This document shows positions 1-8,478 of a stretch of 64,000 bases of DNA, in pieces; the stretch's first letter is position 1, and the number at the start of each line of letters is the position of its first letter. Origin of the DNA: Novosphingobium sp. (GTDB taxonomy: Bacteria; Pseudomonadota; Alphaproteobacteria; Sphingomonadales; Sphingomonadaceae); contig NZ_JAUYNB010000006.1 of assembly GCF_030699305.1 (NCBI RefSeq), positions 62,001-126,000 on the forward strand, in the 5' to 3' direction. The notes beneath the pieces were generated by a model, which was given only the letters and a program-made list of their open reading frames with translations, had not been told where the DNA came from and searched no databases. A program made the translations under genes and the position numbers.

Positions 1-959
1 CGCTGGTGGTTGCGGTTTACCTGTGGAGCCTGATTCCGCTGGATTTCGCAGCGGCGGTGGACGCGCTCCGCAACGCGCCGGATGGAACGGACAAACTGGT
101 CCTGATCGACACCTCGCTGAACCTGACGGCACCATTCGGCATCTTCGCGGTACTGACCGGGGTCACCCTGCTCAACATCGGCTCGTCCGGGCTCGATCAG
201 GATATCACCCAGCGCCTGATTGCCTGCCGCGACGCCAAACAGGGCAACCGCGCGCTCTATCTCGCCAACTGGGTGTCGCTGCCGGTGATCGCGCTGTTCC
301 TGCTGATCGGCGCGCTGCTGCACCTTTATTACGCCAGCGGCGCAGCCCCGACCGGCAGCTTCAATGGCGAGCAGGTGACAGTATTCATGCACTTCATCCT
401 GACCGAGCTGCCCCCCGGCCTGCGCGGACTGGTGACGGTGGGCGTGATCGCGGCGGCGGCGATCAATTCAGGGCTGATCTCGATGGCGTCGGTGCTGGTG
501 AATGACCTTTACCGCCCGTTTGCAGAACGCAGCGGTCCAAGGGGCGATGTCCACTACGTGCGGGCCGGGCGGATCGCGACCATCGCGCTGGGCCTTGCGC
601 TGTTCGGCATGGCGATCCTGTCATATTACTGGCAGCGCTATGCCGACAGTTCGCTGCTGGAGTTCGTGCTGGGGGTGATAGCGTTTGCCTATTCCGGGCT
701 GATCGGGGTCTATGCCATCGCGCTGTTCACGCAGCGCGGTTCCTCCGCCAGCGTAATCGCCGCGTTCGCCGCCGGGTTTCTGACCGTGCTGGCGTTCCAG
801 CCTTATATCATCGACCTGACCGGTCTGCCCGAAGCGCTGCGCGGCATCGCGTTTCCATGGCAGCTGGTGGCCGGAACGATGGTCGCCGCTGCGGTCTGCG
901 CGCTGGCTTCCGGCAGGCCTTCGGGCAAGGGTGTGGCCAGAAGCAGGGCAACACGCTAA
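1..959 (+). CDS. Sodium:solute symporter (SSS family), C-terminal part
   Basis: This is the C-terminal part of an integral membrane Na+/solute co-transporter; the reading frame is open to the left edge, so the N-terminus is missing and the GTG at position 6 is not a true start. About 317 residues remain, with roughly seven hydrophobic segments separated by short charged loops. The stretch with GSSGLDQDITQR, followed by a membrane helix, is characteristic of the SSS family, as is the later segment with INSGLISMASVLVNDLYRP. The substrate cannot be told from this part. crcB follows after 10 bases and may be co-transcribed. Confidence 0.85.
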   Translation, partial: LVVAVYLWSLIPLDFAAAVDALRNAPDGTDKLVLIDTSLNLTAPFGIFAVLTGVTLLNIGSSGLDQDITQRLIACRDAKQGNRALYLANWVSLPVIALFLLIGALLHLYYASGAAPTGSFNGEQVTVFMHFILTELPPGLRGLVTVGVIAAAAINSGLISMASVLVNDLYRPFAERSGPRGDVHYVRAGRIATIALGLALFGMAILSYYWQRYADSSLLEFVLGVIAFAYSGLIGVYAIALFTQRGSSASVIAAFAAGFLTVLAFQPYIIDLTGLPEALRGIAFPWQLVAGTMVAAAVCALASGRPSGKGVARSRATR

Positions 960-969
960 GGCGGGGCCG

Positions 970-1371
970 ATGAACAACCCTTCTTCTTTTGCGATGTCTT
1001 CGCTCTATGTCGTTGCAGGCGGCGGCCTGGGCGCATGGCTGCGCTATCTGGTCGGCCGCCTGTGGGGCGCGTCCGGCGGGATCGCCACGTTTCCCTTTGC
1101 CACGCTGACGGTCAATGTCGTCGGCAGTTTCGCCATGGGCCTGCTGGCCGGATGGCTGGCCCGCTTCGGATCGCACGGCGAAGGCTGGCGATTGCTGCTG
1201 GGCGTCGGCCTGCTGGGCGGCTTCACCACGTTTTCGGCGTTCAGTCTGGAACTGGTGAACATGATCAACCGCGGTGCCTGGGGCGCGGCGGGCAGCTATA
1301 TCGCGCTGTCGCTGATCGGCGGAATCGCCGGTCTGCTGGCTGGCCTGGCCGTAGTGCGGGGGCTGGCATGA
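970..1371 (+). CDS. crcB: Fluoride exporter CrcB/Fluc
   Basis: CrcB forms dimeric fluoride channels in the inner membrane that lower cytoplasmic fluoride. The 133-residue protein has four hydrophobic segments. It shows the family motifs GGGLGAWLRY near the N-terminus, TLTVNVVGSFAMGLL in the second helix and GGFTTFSAFSLE in the third, the last containing the phenylalanine/threonine track of the pore. The ATG at 970 gives the usual family length; an in-frame ATG at 931 would run back into the symporter gene. The stop overlaps the ATG of the pseudouridine synthase gene (ATGA). No fluoride riboswitch fits in the 10-base gap upstream, so any such control would have to lie before the symporter gene. 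Confidence 0.93.
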   Translation: MNNPSSFAMSSLYVVAGGGLGAWLRYLVGRLWGASGGIATFPFATLTVNVVGSFAMGLLAGWLARFGSHGEGWRLLLGVGLLGGFTTFSAFSLELVNMINRGAWGAAGSYIALSLIGGIAGLLAGLAVVRGLA

Positions 1372-2684
1372 CCGATCCGAACGACAGCACCACTGTCCGC
1401 CAGTTCACCGTCCGCGCCGATGATGACGGGGTGCGGCTGGACCGCTGGTTCAAGCGCCATCTGCCGCAAGTCGGCTTTGCCACGGTCAGCCGCTGGGCGC
1501 GGACCGGGCAGGTCCGGGTCGATGGCAAGCGCGCCGATCCGGCTGACCGCGTGTCGACGGGTCAGGTCGTGCGCGTGCCGCCCGGCGGCGATGCGCCGGA
1601 ATCCAAGGTCCGCGCCCGCAAGCCGCTGACCGAGGCGCAGATCGAGCTGGCCGACCGCATGGTCATCACCCAGGACCGCGCCGCGATCGTGCTGAACAAG
1701 CCGCCCGGCCTTGCCACGCAAGGCGGCAGCGGCACGTTTGAGCACGTCGATGGATTGCTCGATGCGTTCGCCGCCGAAGGCCCCCGGCCCCGGCTGGTGC
1801 ACCGGCTCGACAAGGATACCTCCGGCGTCCTGCTGATTGCCCGAACGCCGGGCAGCGCGGCGTTCTTTTCAAAGCGCTTTTCGGGCCGGACCGCGCGCAA
1901 GATCTATTGGGCGCTGATTACCGGCGTGCCATCGATCGAGGATGGGTTGATCGAACTGCCGCTGGCCAAGCAGCCGGGCACCGGCGGCGAAAAAATGATG
2001 GTCGACGAAAGCGAGCAGGGCCAGTCCGCCCGCACCCGCTACCGCGTGATCGACCGGGCGGGTAACCGCGCGTGCTGGGTGGAGCTGCAACCGCTGACCG
2101 GGCGCACCCACCAGCTCCGCGTCCACATGGCGGCCATCGGCCATCCGATCGTGGGCGATGGCAAATATGGCGGGCCGGAAGCGTTCCTGTCAGGCAGCAT
2201 CAGCCGCAAGATGCACCTCCACGCCCGCCGCCTGATCATCGAGCATCCGGACGGCGCGCCGCTGGATGTGGTCGCCGAACTGCCCGAGCACTTTGCGGCC
2301 AGCATGGAACAGCTGGGGTTCAGCGAGGCCGATGGCGCGGACCTTCCCGAAGCACCGCGCCTGCCCGAACGCGAAGCCCGCAAGGTCGCCGCCAAGGCCC
2401 ATGCCAAGCAGTATCGCAAGGAACGCCGGGGCGAACGCCGCAGCGACCGCCGGACCCGCGTCGATGGCCCCGGGTTTGACGACGCGCCGCCAAAGAAGCG
2501 CGGCCCGACCAAAGGCAAGGGCTCGCCCAAGCCGGCCGCACCCAAGCCTGCGCCGGCCAAAGCCCCCGCCAAGCCGACGGTGCGCGCCAAACGACCAACC
2601 GGCAACCCGGCCAGTCGCCCGGCCAGCCGCCCGGCCAGCCGCCCTGCAGGCACGGGGGCAGCACCCCGCACGGGCAAGCGCTGA
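1368..2684 (+). CDS. RluA/RluC-family 23S rRNA pseudouridine synthase with basic tail
   Basis: The protein isomerises uridines in 23S rRNA. Residues about 12-75 form an S4-type RNA-binding domain (VRLDRWFKRHLPQ). The catalytic RluA domain follows, with HRLDKDTSG at 145-153 supplying the catalytic Asp148, then GRTHQLRVHM and an HLHARRL-type strand. The 438 residues are about a hundred more than common RluC. The excess is a C-terminal low-complexity tail rich in Lys, Arg, Pro and Ala, ending in near-perfect SRPA repeats; similar basic tails are frequent in alphaproteobacterial rRNA enzymes. The start overlaps the crcB stop and the stop overlaps the next start, so it sits inside an operon. RluC-type specificity is inferred from domain order only. 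Confidence 0.9.
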   Translation: MTDPNDSTTVRQFTVRADDDGVRLDRWFKRHLPQVGFATVSRWARTGQVRVDGKRADPADRVSTGQVVRVPPGGDAPESKVRARKPLTEAQIELADRMVITQDRAAIVLNKPPGLATQGGSGTFEHVDGLLDAFAAEGPRPRLVHRLDKDTSGVLLIARTPGSAAFFSKRFSGRTARKIYWALITGVPSIEDGLIELPLAKQPGTGGEKMMVDESEQGQSARTRYRVIDRAGNRACWVELQPLTGRTHQLRVHMAAIGHPIVGDGKYGGPEAFLSGSISRKMHLHARRLIIEHPDGAPLDVVAELPEHFAASMEQLGFSEADGADLPEAPRLPEREARKVAAKAHAKQYRKERRGERRSDRRTRVDGPGFDDAPPKKRGPTKGKGSPKPAAPKPAPAKAPAKPTVRAKRPTGNPASRPASRPASRPAGTGAAPRTGKR

Positions 2685-3286
2685 TGCATCCCGCCGCCGC
2701 TTTCCGTCATCCCGACCGTGCGCTGTGCGAGGCGCTGATTGAGGAAATCGGGTTCGGGATGGTGTTTGCAGGCACCCCCGATGGCCCGCGCGTGGCGCAC
2801 GCAGTGGTGCAGTCCACCGGTGACGGCGCGATCCAGTTCCATCTGGCGCGCGGCAATGCCCTGACCAGGCACCTGAACGGCATGACCGCGCTGATCGTCG
2901 TCAACGGTCCGGACGGCTATGTTTCGCCGCGCTGGTATGCCGATCCGAGCCAGGTGCCGACCTGGAACTATGTCGCGGTCGAACTGGAAGGGCGGGTCCG
3001 GCGGATGGATGCCGATGGCCTGCTGGCGCACCTCGAAGCGGTGTCCGACCGGCATGAGGAACGGATTGTCGAGGGCGATTACTGGTCGCTGGACAAGCTC
3101 CCGGCTGACAAGCTGCGCGGTTTGCTGGCAGGCATCGTGGGGTTCGAGATGGAAATCCAGGCCTGGCGCGAAACGCTGAAACTGTCCCAGAACAAGCCCG
3201 CCGACGAACGCGCCCGCGTGGCCGACGGGCTGGAATCCGAAGGATCGCCCGCGATCGCCCAGCTGATGCGGACGCTGGCGCCATGA
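2684..3286 (+). CDS. PaiB-like FMN-binding protein
   Basis: This 200-residue protein belongs to the PaiB family of split-barrel FMN-binding proteins, related to pyridoxamine phosphate oxidase. The evidence is the run SPRWYADPSQVPTWNYVAV at about 85-103 and the later GIVGFEMEIQ...ETLKLSQNK, both hallmarks of PaiB. Bacillus PaiB was described as a transcriptional regulator of sporulation and protease genes, but in proteobacteria the role is unknown and a redox or haem/flavin-handling function is equally possible. It is translationally coupled on both sides: its ATG overlaps the upstream stop and its stop overlaps the phosphatase start. Confidence 0.85.
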   Translation: MHPAAAFRHPDRALCEALIEEIGFGMVFAGTPDGPRVAHAVVQSTGDGAIQFHLARGNALTRHLNGMTALIVVNGPDGYVSPRWYADPSQVPTWNYVAVELEGRVRRMDADGLLAHLEAVSDRHEERIVEGDYWSLDKLPADKLRGLLAGIVGFEMEIQAWRETLKLSQNKPADERARVADGLESEGSPAIAQLMRTLAP

Positions 3287-3936
3287 CGGTGAAGCTGGCG
3301 GTGTTCGATTGCGATGGCACGCTGGTCGATGGCCAGGGCGGCGTCTGCGCGTCGATGGATGCGGCGTTCGCGGCCGTCGGGCTGGCCGCGCCGGATCACC
3401 ATCAGGTCCGCCGGATCGTCGGCCTCAGCCTGCCGCAGGCGATCCGCCTGCTCGCCCCCGATGTGACCGAAGCGGTGCGCGTGGAAGTGGACCGCGCCTA
3501 CCGCGAGATCTTCCGCGCCGCGCGTGAGGCCGGGCAACTGGCCGAACCGTTGTTTCCGGGCATCCGCGACTGTCTGGACGGTCTGCGCGCGGGCGGCTGG
3601 ACATTGGGCGTTGCGACCGGCAAGTCGGATCGCGGGCTGGAACACTGCCTGGCCACCCACGGCATTACCGGCCACTTCGTTACCCTGCAAACGGCGGACC
3701 GGCACCCGTCCAAGCCCCACCCGGCGATGCTGGAAGCCGCGTTGACGGATGCAGGCGCGGATGCGGCGCAGGCGGTGATGATCGGCGACACCCAGTATGA
3801 CATCGTCATGGCGGTCAACGCCGGGGTGCGCGCCATCGGGGTCGACTGGGGCTATCACACACCCTACGAACTGCTCGATTCCGGGGCCGAAACGGTGGTC
3901 CAATCGCCCGCCGAGCTGCTGGAGTTGCTGCGATGA
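3283..3936 (+). CDS. HAD-superfamily phosphatase (Gph/phosphoglycolate phosphatase-like)
   Basis: A 217-residue haloacid dehalogenase-type hydrolase. Motif I is FDCDGTLVD with Asp9 as nucleophile and Asp11 as acid/base. Motif II is the threonine in GVATGKSDRGL, motif III the lysine in HPSKPHP, and motif IV the GDTQYD pair. The cap insert between motifs I and II is the helical C1 type seen in phosphoglycolate phosphatases and beta-phosphoglucomutases. Substrate is not certain; Gph-like activity on 2-phosphoglycolate is the usual assignment. The ATG overlaps the upstream stop by four bases and its stop overlaps the next start. Confidence 0.88.
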   Translation: MTVKLAVFDCDGTLVDGQGGVCASMDAAFAAVGLAAPDHHQVRRIVGLSLPQAIRLLAPDVTEAVRVEVDRAYREIFRAAREAGQLAEPLFPGIRDCLDGLRAGGWTLGVATGKSDRGLEHCLATHGITGHFVTLQTADRHPSKPHPAMLEAALTDAGADAAQAVMIGDTQYDIVMAVNAGVRAIGVDWGYHTPYELLDSGAETVVQSPAELLELLR

Positions 3937-4142
3937 GCCAGGATCCCGCGATGGCGCGGTTCTTCATCATTCAGGCCGTGCGCGCTGCTGGAGTGGCGGC
4001 AGCGGTCTATGGGATGGTCGCGCTGGCAGGCAAAGCGCAAATCCCGCCGCCCGCCGGACTGGTGCTGACCCTGATCGGCATGATCGTGGCCTATCTTGGC
4101 CCGATCACCCTCGCCAAACGCTGGAAAAGTCCCGACGCATGA
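3933..4142 (+). CDS. Small two-helix membrane protein of unknown function
   Basis: A 69-residue protein with two hydrophobic segments (about residues 10-30 and 38-58) separated by a short KAQIPPPAG turn, and a basic C-terminal end. It is linked by four-base overlaps to the phosphatase gene before it and the ATP12 gene after it, so it is very probably real and translated. I do not recognise a named family. The position next to ATP12 suggests, without proving, a link to membrane or ATP-synthase biogenesis. Confidence 0.75.
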   Translation: MSQDPAMARFFIIQAVRAAGVAAAVYGMVALAGKAQIPPPAGLVLTLIGMIVAYLGPITLAKRWKSPDA

Positions 4143-4834
4143 AGCGCTTTTACAAGGAAGCTGGTGCTGCCCCGGTGGCGGGCGGCTGGCAGGTTACGCT
4201 GGATGGCCGCGGGATCAAGACCGCTGGCGGACGTCCGCAGCTGGTGCCGACCGAAGCCGCCGTCACGCTGCTGGCCCGCGAATGGGCCGAGCAGGGCGAG
4301 GACATCGACGCAAGCCGGTTCGTGCTGCGCGATCTGGCCGATTATGCGCTGGACGTGGTCGCGGGGGACCGAGCCGACGTGATCGCCACGCTGCTGCGCT
4401 ACGCCGAAACCGACACGCTGTGCTACCGCGCCGAAGCGGGTGAGCCGCTGGAAGCGCGCCAGATCGAAGCGTGGGAACCGCTGCTGAAAGCGGCCGAAGC
4501 GCGCTGGGACATTCAGTTCGAACGGATCGGCGGCGTGATCCACTGCCCCCAGCCTGCCGCCACGCTGAAGCGGCTGGAAGCGGTAGTGCAGGTCGAAACC
4601 GATTTCACGCTGGCCGCGCTCAACACGCTGACCACGCTGGCCGCATCGCTGGTGATTGGCCTCGCGGCGCTGGCCCCCGATGCCGATGCCGGCGCGCTGT
4701 GGGACATCGCCAACCTTGAAGAGGACTGGCAGGCCGAGCTGTGGGGCAAGGAACAGGAATACCTCGACCACCGCGCCCGCCGCCTGCGCACGTTCGCAGC
4801 CGCGATGGAATTTGTCCGGGCCGTGCGCGGTTAG
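4139..4834 (+). CDS. ATP12-family F1-ATPase assembly chaperone
   Basis: ATP12 proteins bind the F1 alpha subunit and help assemble the ATP-synthase catalytic head in mitochondria; alphaproteobacteria carry homologues. The 231-residue protein begins MKRFYKEAG and continues with the typical VTLDGRGIKT, then VPTEAAVTLLAREWAEQ. The C-terminal half is helical with the family segment YAETDTLCYRA and a conserved EE/W region (NLEEDWQAELWG). The ATG at 4139 overlaps the preceding stop. It closes a run of overlapping genes starting at crcB; only 15 bases separate it from the convergent lipoprotein gene. Confidence 0.92.
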   Translation: MKRFYKEAGAAPVAGGWQVTLDGRGIKTAGGRPQLVPTEAAVTLLAREWAEQGEDIDASRFVLRDLADYALDVVAGDRADVIATLLRYAETDTLCYRAEAGEPLEARQIEAWEPLLKAAEARWDIQFERIGGVIHCPQPAATLKRLEAVVQVETDFTLAALNTLTTLAASLVIGLAALAPDADAGALWDIANLEEDWQAELWGKEQEYLDHRARRLRTFAAAMEFVRAVRG

Positions 4835-4849
4835 GGCGCGGTCAGGCGC

Positions 4850-5467
4850 TCAACGCACCATCCACTCTGCCACCTGCCCGGCGACATCGTTGGCAGCCCG
4901 GTTGAGCGCCACGCCAACCGCGCCGGATTCGGCCGCGACGCCGGGGACCACGCTTTCGAACCGCCGGGTGGTAACCTCACCCTTTGGTCCGGTGCGGAAC
5001 GCGTCGAACCGCACGACCGCTGTCATCGCCTGGGCATCATAGCCCATGTCGAGCAACCGGCCTGACAACCGCGTGGTGACCAGCGGGGAAGCCTGATCGT
5101 CTTCCAGCACCAGCCGGGCGGCCCCCGCCTGCTGGGTATAGGCGCGCAGCGTTTCGGCCAGCAGCCCGCGGAACAGCCGGGCCGGACGCTCCACCCACAG
5201 CGCGTCCTTCAGATAGGCCACGCTCGTAGCGCTGACCTGCACCGGCACGCGCTGCACGGCCAGGCGCTTGTCCGTTTCCGGCTCCATCACCATGATCGCG
5301 GTTGCGCCGGTGCCCGATGCCAGCGCCCCGGCGGGCGCGACCATGGTCGGGGTCAGGCTGAGCAGTGAGGGCGGCGGTTTGCCCCCGCCCAGCCCGAGAC
5401 AGCCGGTCAGCGCGAGCGCGGCGGCAGTGGCCGCGGCAAGGCGCAGCAGTTTTGCGGTCTGGGTCAT
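4850..5467 (-). CDS. ABC-type transport auxiliary lipoprotein (PqiC-like)
   Basis: A 205-residue outer-membrane-type lipoprotein. The N-terminus is a lipoprotein signal with lipobox LTGC and predicted acylated Cys23. The mature part resembles the auxiliary lipoproteins (PqiC/ABC_trans_aux family) that accompany MCE-domain lipid transporters. It is the last gene of the operon mlaE-mlaF-mlaD-lipoprotein, its ATG overlapping the MlaD stop. In this arrangement it probably anchors the periplasmic MCE ring at the outer membrane. An MlaC-type soluble shuttle is not encoded beside it. Confidence 0.85.
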   Translation of the reverse strand: MTQTAKLLRLAAATAAALALTGCLGLGGGKPPPSLLSLTPTMVAPAGALASGTGATAIMVMEPETDKRLAVQRVPVQVSATSVAYLKDALWVERPARLFRGLLAETLRAYTQQAGAARLVLEDDQASPLVTTRLSGRLLDMGYDAQAMTAVVRFDAFRTGPKGEVTTRRFESVVPGVAAESGAVGVALNRAANDVAGQVAEWMVR

Positions 5468-6402
5468 GGCTTGTATTCCGGCAGCTTGTCCCCGCCCAGC
5501 AGCGCGGCCGCGCCCTGATCGTTGACCTTTTCAGTCAGGTCGCGCAGCGCGCGGGTGGTGGCGCGCAGATCGCGGATCGCCGCTTCGGCCTGCGGCAGCG
5601 TGGTATCATTGAGCTGGCGCGCGGCGGGCCGCACATCGCCCAGCGTGGCATTCAGCGTTTCCGATGTCTTCTCGATCGATTTCAGCGAAACGCGGAACTG
5701 TTGCAGCATCTGCTTGCCATCCCCGTTGATCGTGGCGTCGGTATTGGCGGCTACCTGCTCAAAGCTTTTCAGCGCGACCCGGGCATCCTGCAAAGTCCCT
5801 TGCAGTTCCACCAGCGTGCGCTGCAATTCGGGCGAGGCGTTGGCCAGCTGCCCGGTCACCCGGTCGGTGTTGGCCAGAATATTCTCGATCGATTCCTGGT
5901 TCTTGTCGGAAAACACCATGGTCATCCGCTCCGTCAGCGTCGCCAGCCGTTCCAGCAGGACCGGTGCGCTGTTCAGCAGTTCACCCAGCCCGCCACGCTT
6001 GGTCGGGATGACCGGCACGCCTTCCGGGCCTTTTTCAGTCAGCGGCGGCGCGCCGCGCACCGCACCTTCCAACTGAATGTTGGACACGCCGGTAAACCCG
6101 CTCTGGATCGAAGCCGTGGTGCCCAGCAGAACCGGAACATCGTTGCCCAGACTGATCCGGACCCGCACGAAACTGGGGTCCTTTTTCCACAACTCGATCG
6201 TTTTCACCTGCCCCACAGGCACGCCGGAAAAGTTCACCGCCGATCCCTTGGACAGGCCATCGACCGATTGCTTGAAGAACACGTCGTATTCCTGCTGGTT
6301 GGTCTGACCCAGCCGCGCAATCCAGATGACAAACGCCGCCAGCAGCGCGATCAGCAGCAGCGTAACTGCTCCCACCCAGACGTGATTGGCCCGTGTCTCC
6401 AT
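5464..6402 (-). CDS. mlaD: MCE-domain lipid-binding protein MlaD
   Basis: The periplasmic substrate-binding subunit of the Mla phospholipid transporter. A single N-terminal membrane segment (about residues 10-31) is followed by the MCE domain (about 38-118, with SVDGLSKGSAVNFSGVPVGQV). A long alpha-helical region of repeated heptad character reaches to residue 280. At 312 residues it is much longer than E. coli MlaD (about 180), as in other alphaproteobacterial members; the helical part may form a tube across the periplasm. It lies 9 bases after mlaF and overlaps the lipoprotein gene. Confidence 0.92.
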   Translation of the reverse strand: METRANHVWVGAVTLLLIALLAAFVIWIARLGQTNQQEYDVFFKQSVDGLSKGSAVNFSGVPVGQVKTIELWKKDPSFVRVRISLGNDVPVLLGTTASIQSGFTGVSNIQLEGAVRGAPPLTEKGPEGVPVIPTKRGGLGELLNSAPVLLERLATLTERMTMVFSDKNQESIENILANTDRVTGQLANASPELQRTLVELQGTLQDARVALKSFEQVAANTDATINGDGKQMLQQFRVSLKSIEKTSETLNATLGDVRPAARQLNDTTLPQAEAAIRDLRATTRALRDLTEKVNDQGAAALLGGDKLPEYKP

Positions 6403-6411
6403 CGCCGTGCC

Positions 6412-7257
6412 TTATGCCCCCTGCCCGTCTGACTTGTCGATGGCTTTCGCCCGGTGCTGTGCGGCATCCGCCGCCCGGCCGCGCGGACCGTTGAAATACT
6501 CCTGGATCCACGGATGGTCCAGCGCCAGCAATTCCGGGATCGTCCCCACGGCAATCACCTGCCGGTCGGCGATCACCGCCACCCGATCACAGATTTCGTG
6601 CAGCGTATCGAGGTCGTGCGTGATCAGGAACACCGTCAGCCCCAGCGTGTCCTGCAATTCCTTGGTCAGCGCATCGAACGCCGCCGCGCCGATCGGGTCC
6701 AGCCCGGCGGTCGGCTCATCGAGGAACAGCAGTTCGGGATCGAGCGCCAGCGCCCGCGCCAGGCCTGCGCGCTTGCGCATCCCGCCAGACAGTTCGGACG
6801 GATATTTCGCCGCGGCTTCCGGCGGCAAGCCTGACAGCATGACCTTGAACCGCGCGATTTCGTGGCGCAGTTCCGCGCTGATTTCGGGGTAGAACTCTTT
6901 CAACGGCACTTCGACGTTTTCCGCCACGGTCAGCGTGGAAAACAGCGCCCCGCCCTGAAACAGCACGCCCCAGCGGCTGCGGATGTCGATATCGTCATCG
7001 TCTCGGGCATCGGTGATCGACTGGCCCAGCACGGTGATTTCGCCCTCGGTCGGCACCTGCAACCCGATGATCGATCGCATCAGCACCGACTTGCCCGTGC
7101 CGGACCCGCCAACGACGCCGATGATTTCCCCGCGCCGCACGGTCAGCGACAGGTTGTCATGAATGACATGCTCACCAAAGGCGTTGCGCACGCCTTCCAC
7201 GATGATCGGGAAATCGCCGGTGAAGTGCATGTGACTTTCGGTCTGGTGCGAGTTCAT
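6412..7257 (-). CDS. mlaF: Mla-type ABC transporter ATP-binding protein MlaF
   Basis: The cytoplasmic ATPase of the lipid-transport complex. The Walker A motif is GGSGTGKS at about 50-57, the signature LSGGMRKR, and Walker B LLFLDEPTAGLDP, followed by a switch histidine in LITHDLDTL. The variant signature with Met-Arg-Lys-Arg is typical of MlaF/Ttg2A rather than of importers. The protein has 281 residues. The ATG overlaps the stop of the permease gene by four bases, so permease and ATPase are translationally coupled. Confidence 0.94.
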   Translation of the reverse strand: MNSHQTESHMHFTGDFPIIVEGVRNAFGEHVIHDNLSLTVRRGEIIGVVGGSGTGKSVLMRSIIGLQVPTEGEITVLGQSITDARDDDDIDIRSRWGVLFQGGALFSTLTVAENVEVPLKEFYPEISAELRHEIARFKVMLSGLPPEAAAKYPSELSGGMRKRAGLARALALDPELLFLDEPTAGLDPIGAAAFDALTKELQDTLGLTVFLITHDLDTLHEICDRVAVIADRQVIAVGTIPELLALDHPWIQEYFNGPRGRAADAAQHRAKAIDKSDGQGA

Positions 7258-8402
7258 CCCCAGCCCACTTCACTGAAGAATACCGCAAAGAACGCGTCGA
7301 GCACGATCACGGTAAAGATCGCCTGCACCACCGCGATGGTCGTGCGCAGGCCGACTTCTTCCGAATTGCCGGCCACCTGCATCCCCTGATAGCAGCCCGT
7401 CAGCGCCACGATCAGCCCGAACACCGGGGCCTTGATCAGCCCGACCCACAGATCGTGCATCGGCACGACTTCCTGAATGCGCGCCAGGAACGTGAAGAAC
7501 GGGATTTCCAGCGTCAGCGTGGAAATGAACGCCCCGCCCAGGATCGACATCAGCGCGGCATAGAACCCCAGCAGCGGCATCACCAGCACCGCGGCCAGCA
7601 CGCGCGGGATCACCAGCGCTTCCATCGGGGATACGCCGATGGTCCGCATCGCGTCCACTTCCTCGGTCAGTTTCATCGTCCCGATCTGCGCGGCAAAGGC
7701 CGATCCGGACCGGCCCGCGACCATGATCGCGGTCATCAGGATACCCAGTTCGCGCAAGGACAAGCGCCCGGTCAGGTTGACGGTATAGATTTCGGCCCCG
7801 AACTGGCGCAGCTGTTCCGCGCCCTGCTGCGCGATCACGATTCCGATCAGAAAGCTCATCAACCCGATGATACCCAGCGCGTTCACGCCCACCAGCTCCA
7901 TCTGGCGGACCAGCGCCTTGATCCGGAAAGTGGACGGATTGCGGATGAGGTTGCCCATCGCCACCAGCATCGCCCCGACAAACCCCAGTATGCCGACCGT
8001 GCCGCGCGCCAGCGCAAAGACAAACCCACCGGTCGCTTCGGGCACGCGCTCCAGCATGGGCAGCCGCTCCGGCGCGATCGGGATGTCGCTGGGGCCGCGC
8101 TGGACGGTGGCGATCAGCCGCTCGGCCTCCTCGCTCGCGCCGGTCAGTTCGGCGTCGTGGTCACGGATCAGCCGCCAGACGATCCACGCGCCAACGGTAT
8201 CGATCTCCGGAACGGCGGTCAGATCGATCCGCACCACCGGCGCGGCCAGCGCCCGCAGCCGCCGGTCCAGCGGTCCGGCCGTGGCAACCACCAGCGGCCC
8301 GGAAAAGGCGATTGTCAGCCCCCCGCTCTCGTCCGTCTGCTCGGTAAAGTCTGCCCATTCCCGCATCACCGCAGTCATGCGGGAAAATGCGGGTGCCGAC
8401 AA
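7254..8402 (-). CDS. mlaE: STAS-MlaE fusion permease
   Basis: The inner-membrane permease of the Mla/MCE lipid transporter. Residues about 25-110 are a STAS-like domain (with VRIDLTAVPEIDTVGAWIVW). The MlaE/DUF140 permease with about six membrane segments follows from residue 130, including the motif EELDAMRTIGVSP-like stretch KLTEEVDAMRTIGVSP, which touches the ATPase. In E. coli the STAS subunit MlaB is a separate protein; here it is fused to MlaE. First gene of the four-gene operon; 76 bases separate it from the divergent valS. Confidence 0.93.
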   Translation of the reverse strand: MSAPAFSRMTAVMREWADFTEQTDESGGLTIAFSGPLVVATAGPLDRRLRALAAPVVRIDLTAVPEIDTVGAWIVWRLIRDHDAELTGASEEAERLIATVQRGPSDIPIAPERLPMLERVPEATGGFVFALARGTVGILGFVGAMLVAMGNLIRNPSTFRIKALVRQMELVGVNALGIIGLMSFLIGIVIAQQGAEQLRQFGAEIYTVNLTGRLSLRELGILMTAIMVAGRSGSAFAAQIGTMKLTEEVDAMRTIGVSPMEALVIPRVLAAVLVMPLLGFYAALMSILGGAFISTLTLEIPFFTFLARIQEVVPMHDLWVGLIKAPVFGLIVALTGCYQGMQVAGNSEEVGLRTTIAVVQAIFTVIVLDAFFAVFFSEVGWG

Positions 8403-8478
8403 GCGCCGCGCGCTGCTTGGCTGCCACCCGCGCCGAACGCTTGCCTAGACGGCGGGGCGCTGGCAAAGGCCCGGAACG

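Noticed and set aside
930..970. Fluoride riboswitch in front of crcB.
   Set aside because: Only 10 bases separate crcB from the symporter gene; no room and no conserved riboswitch core.
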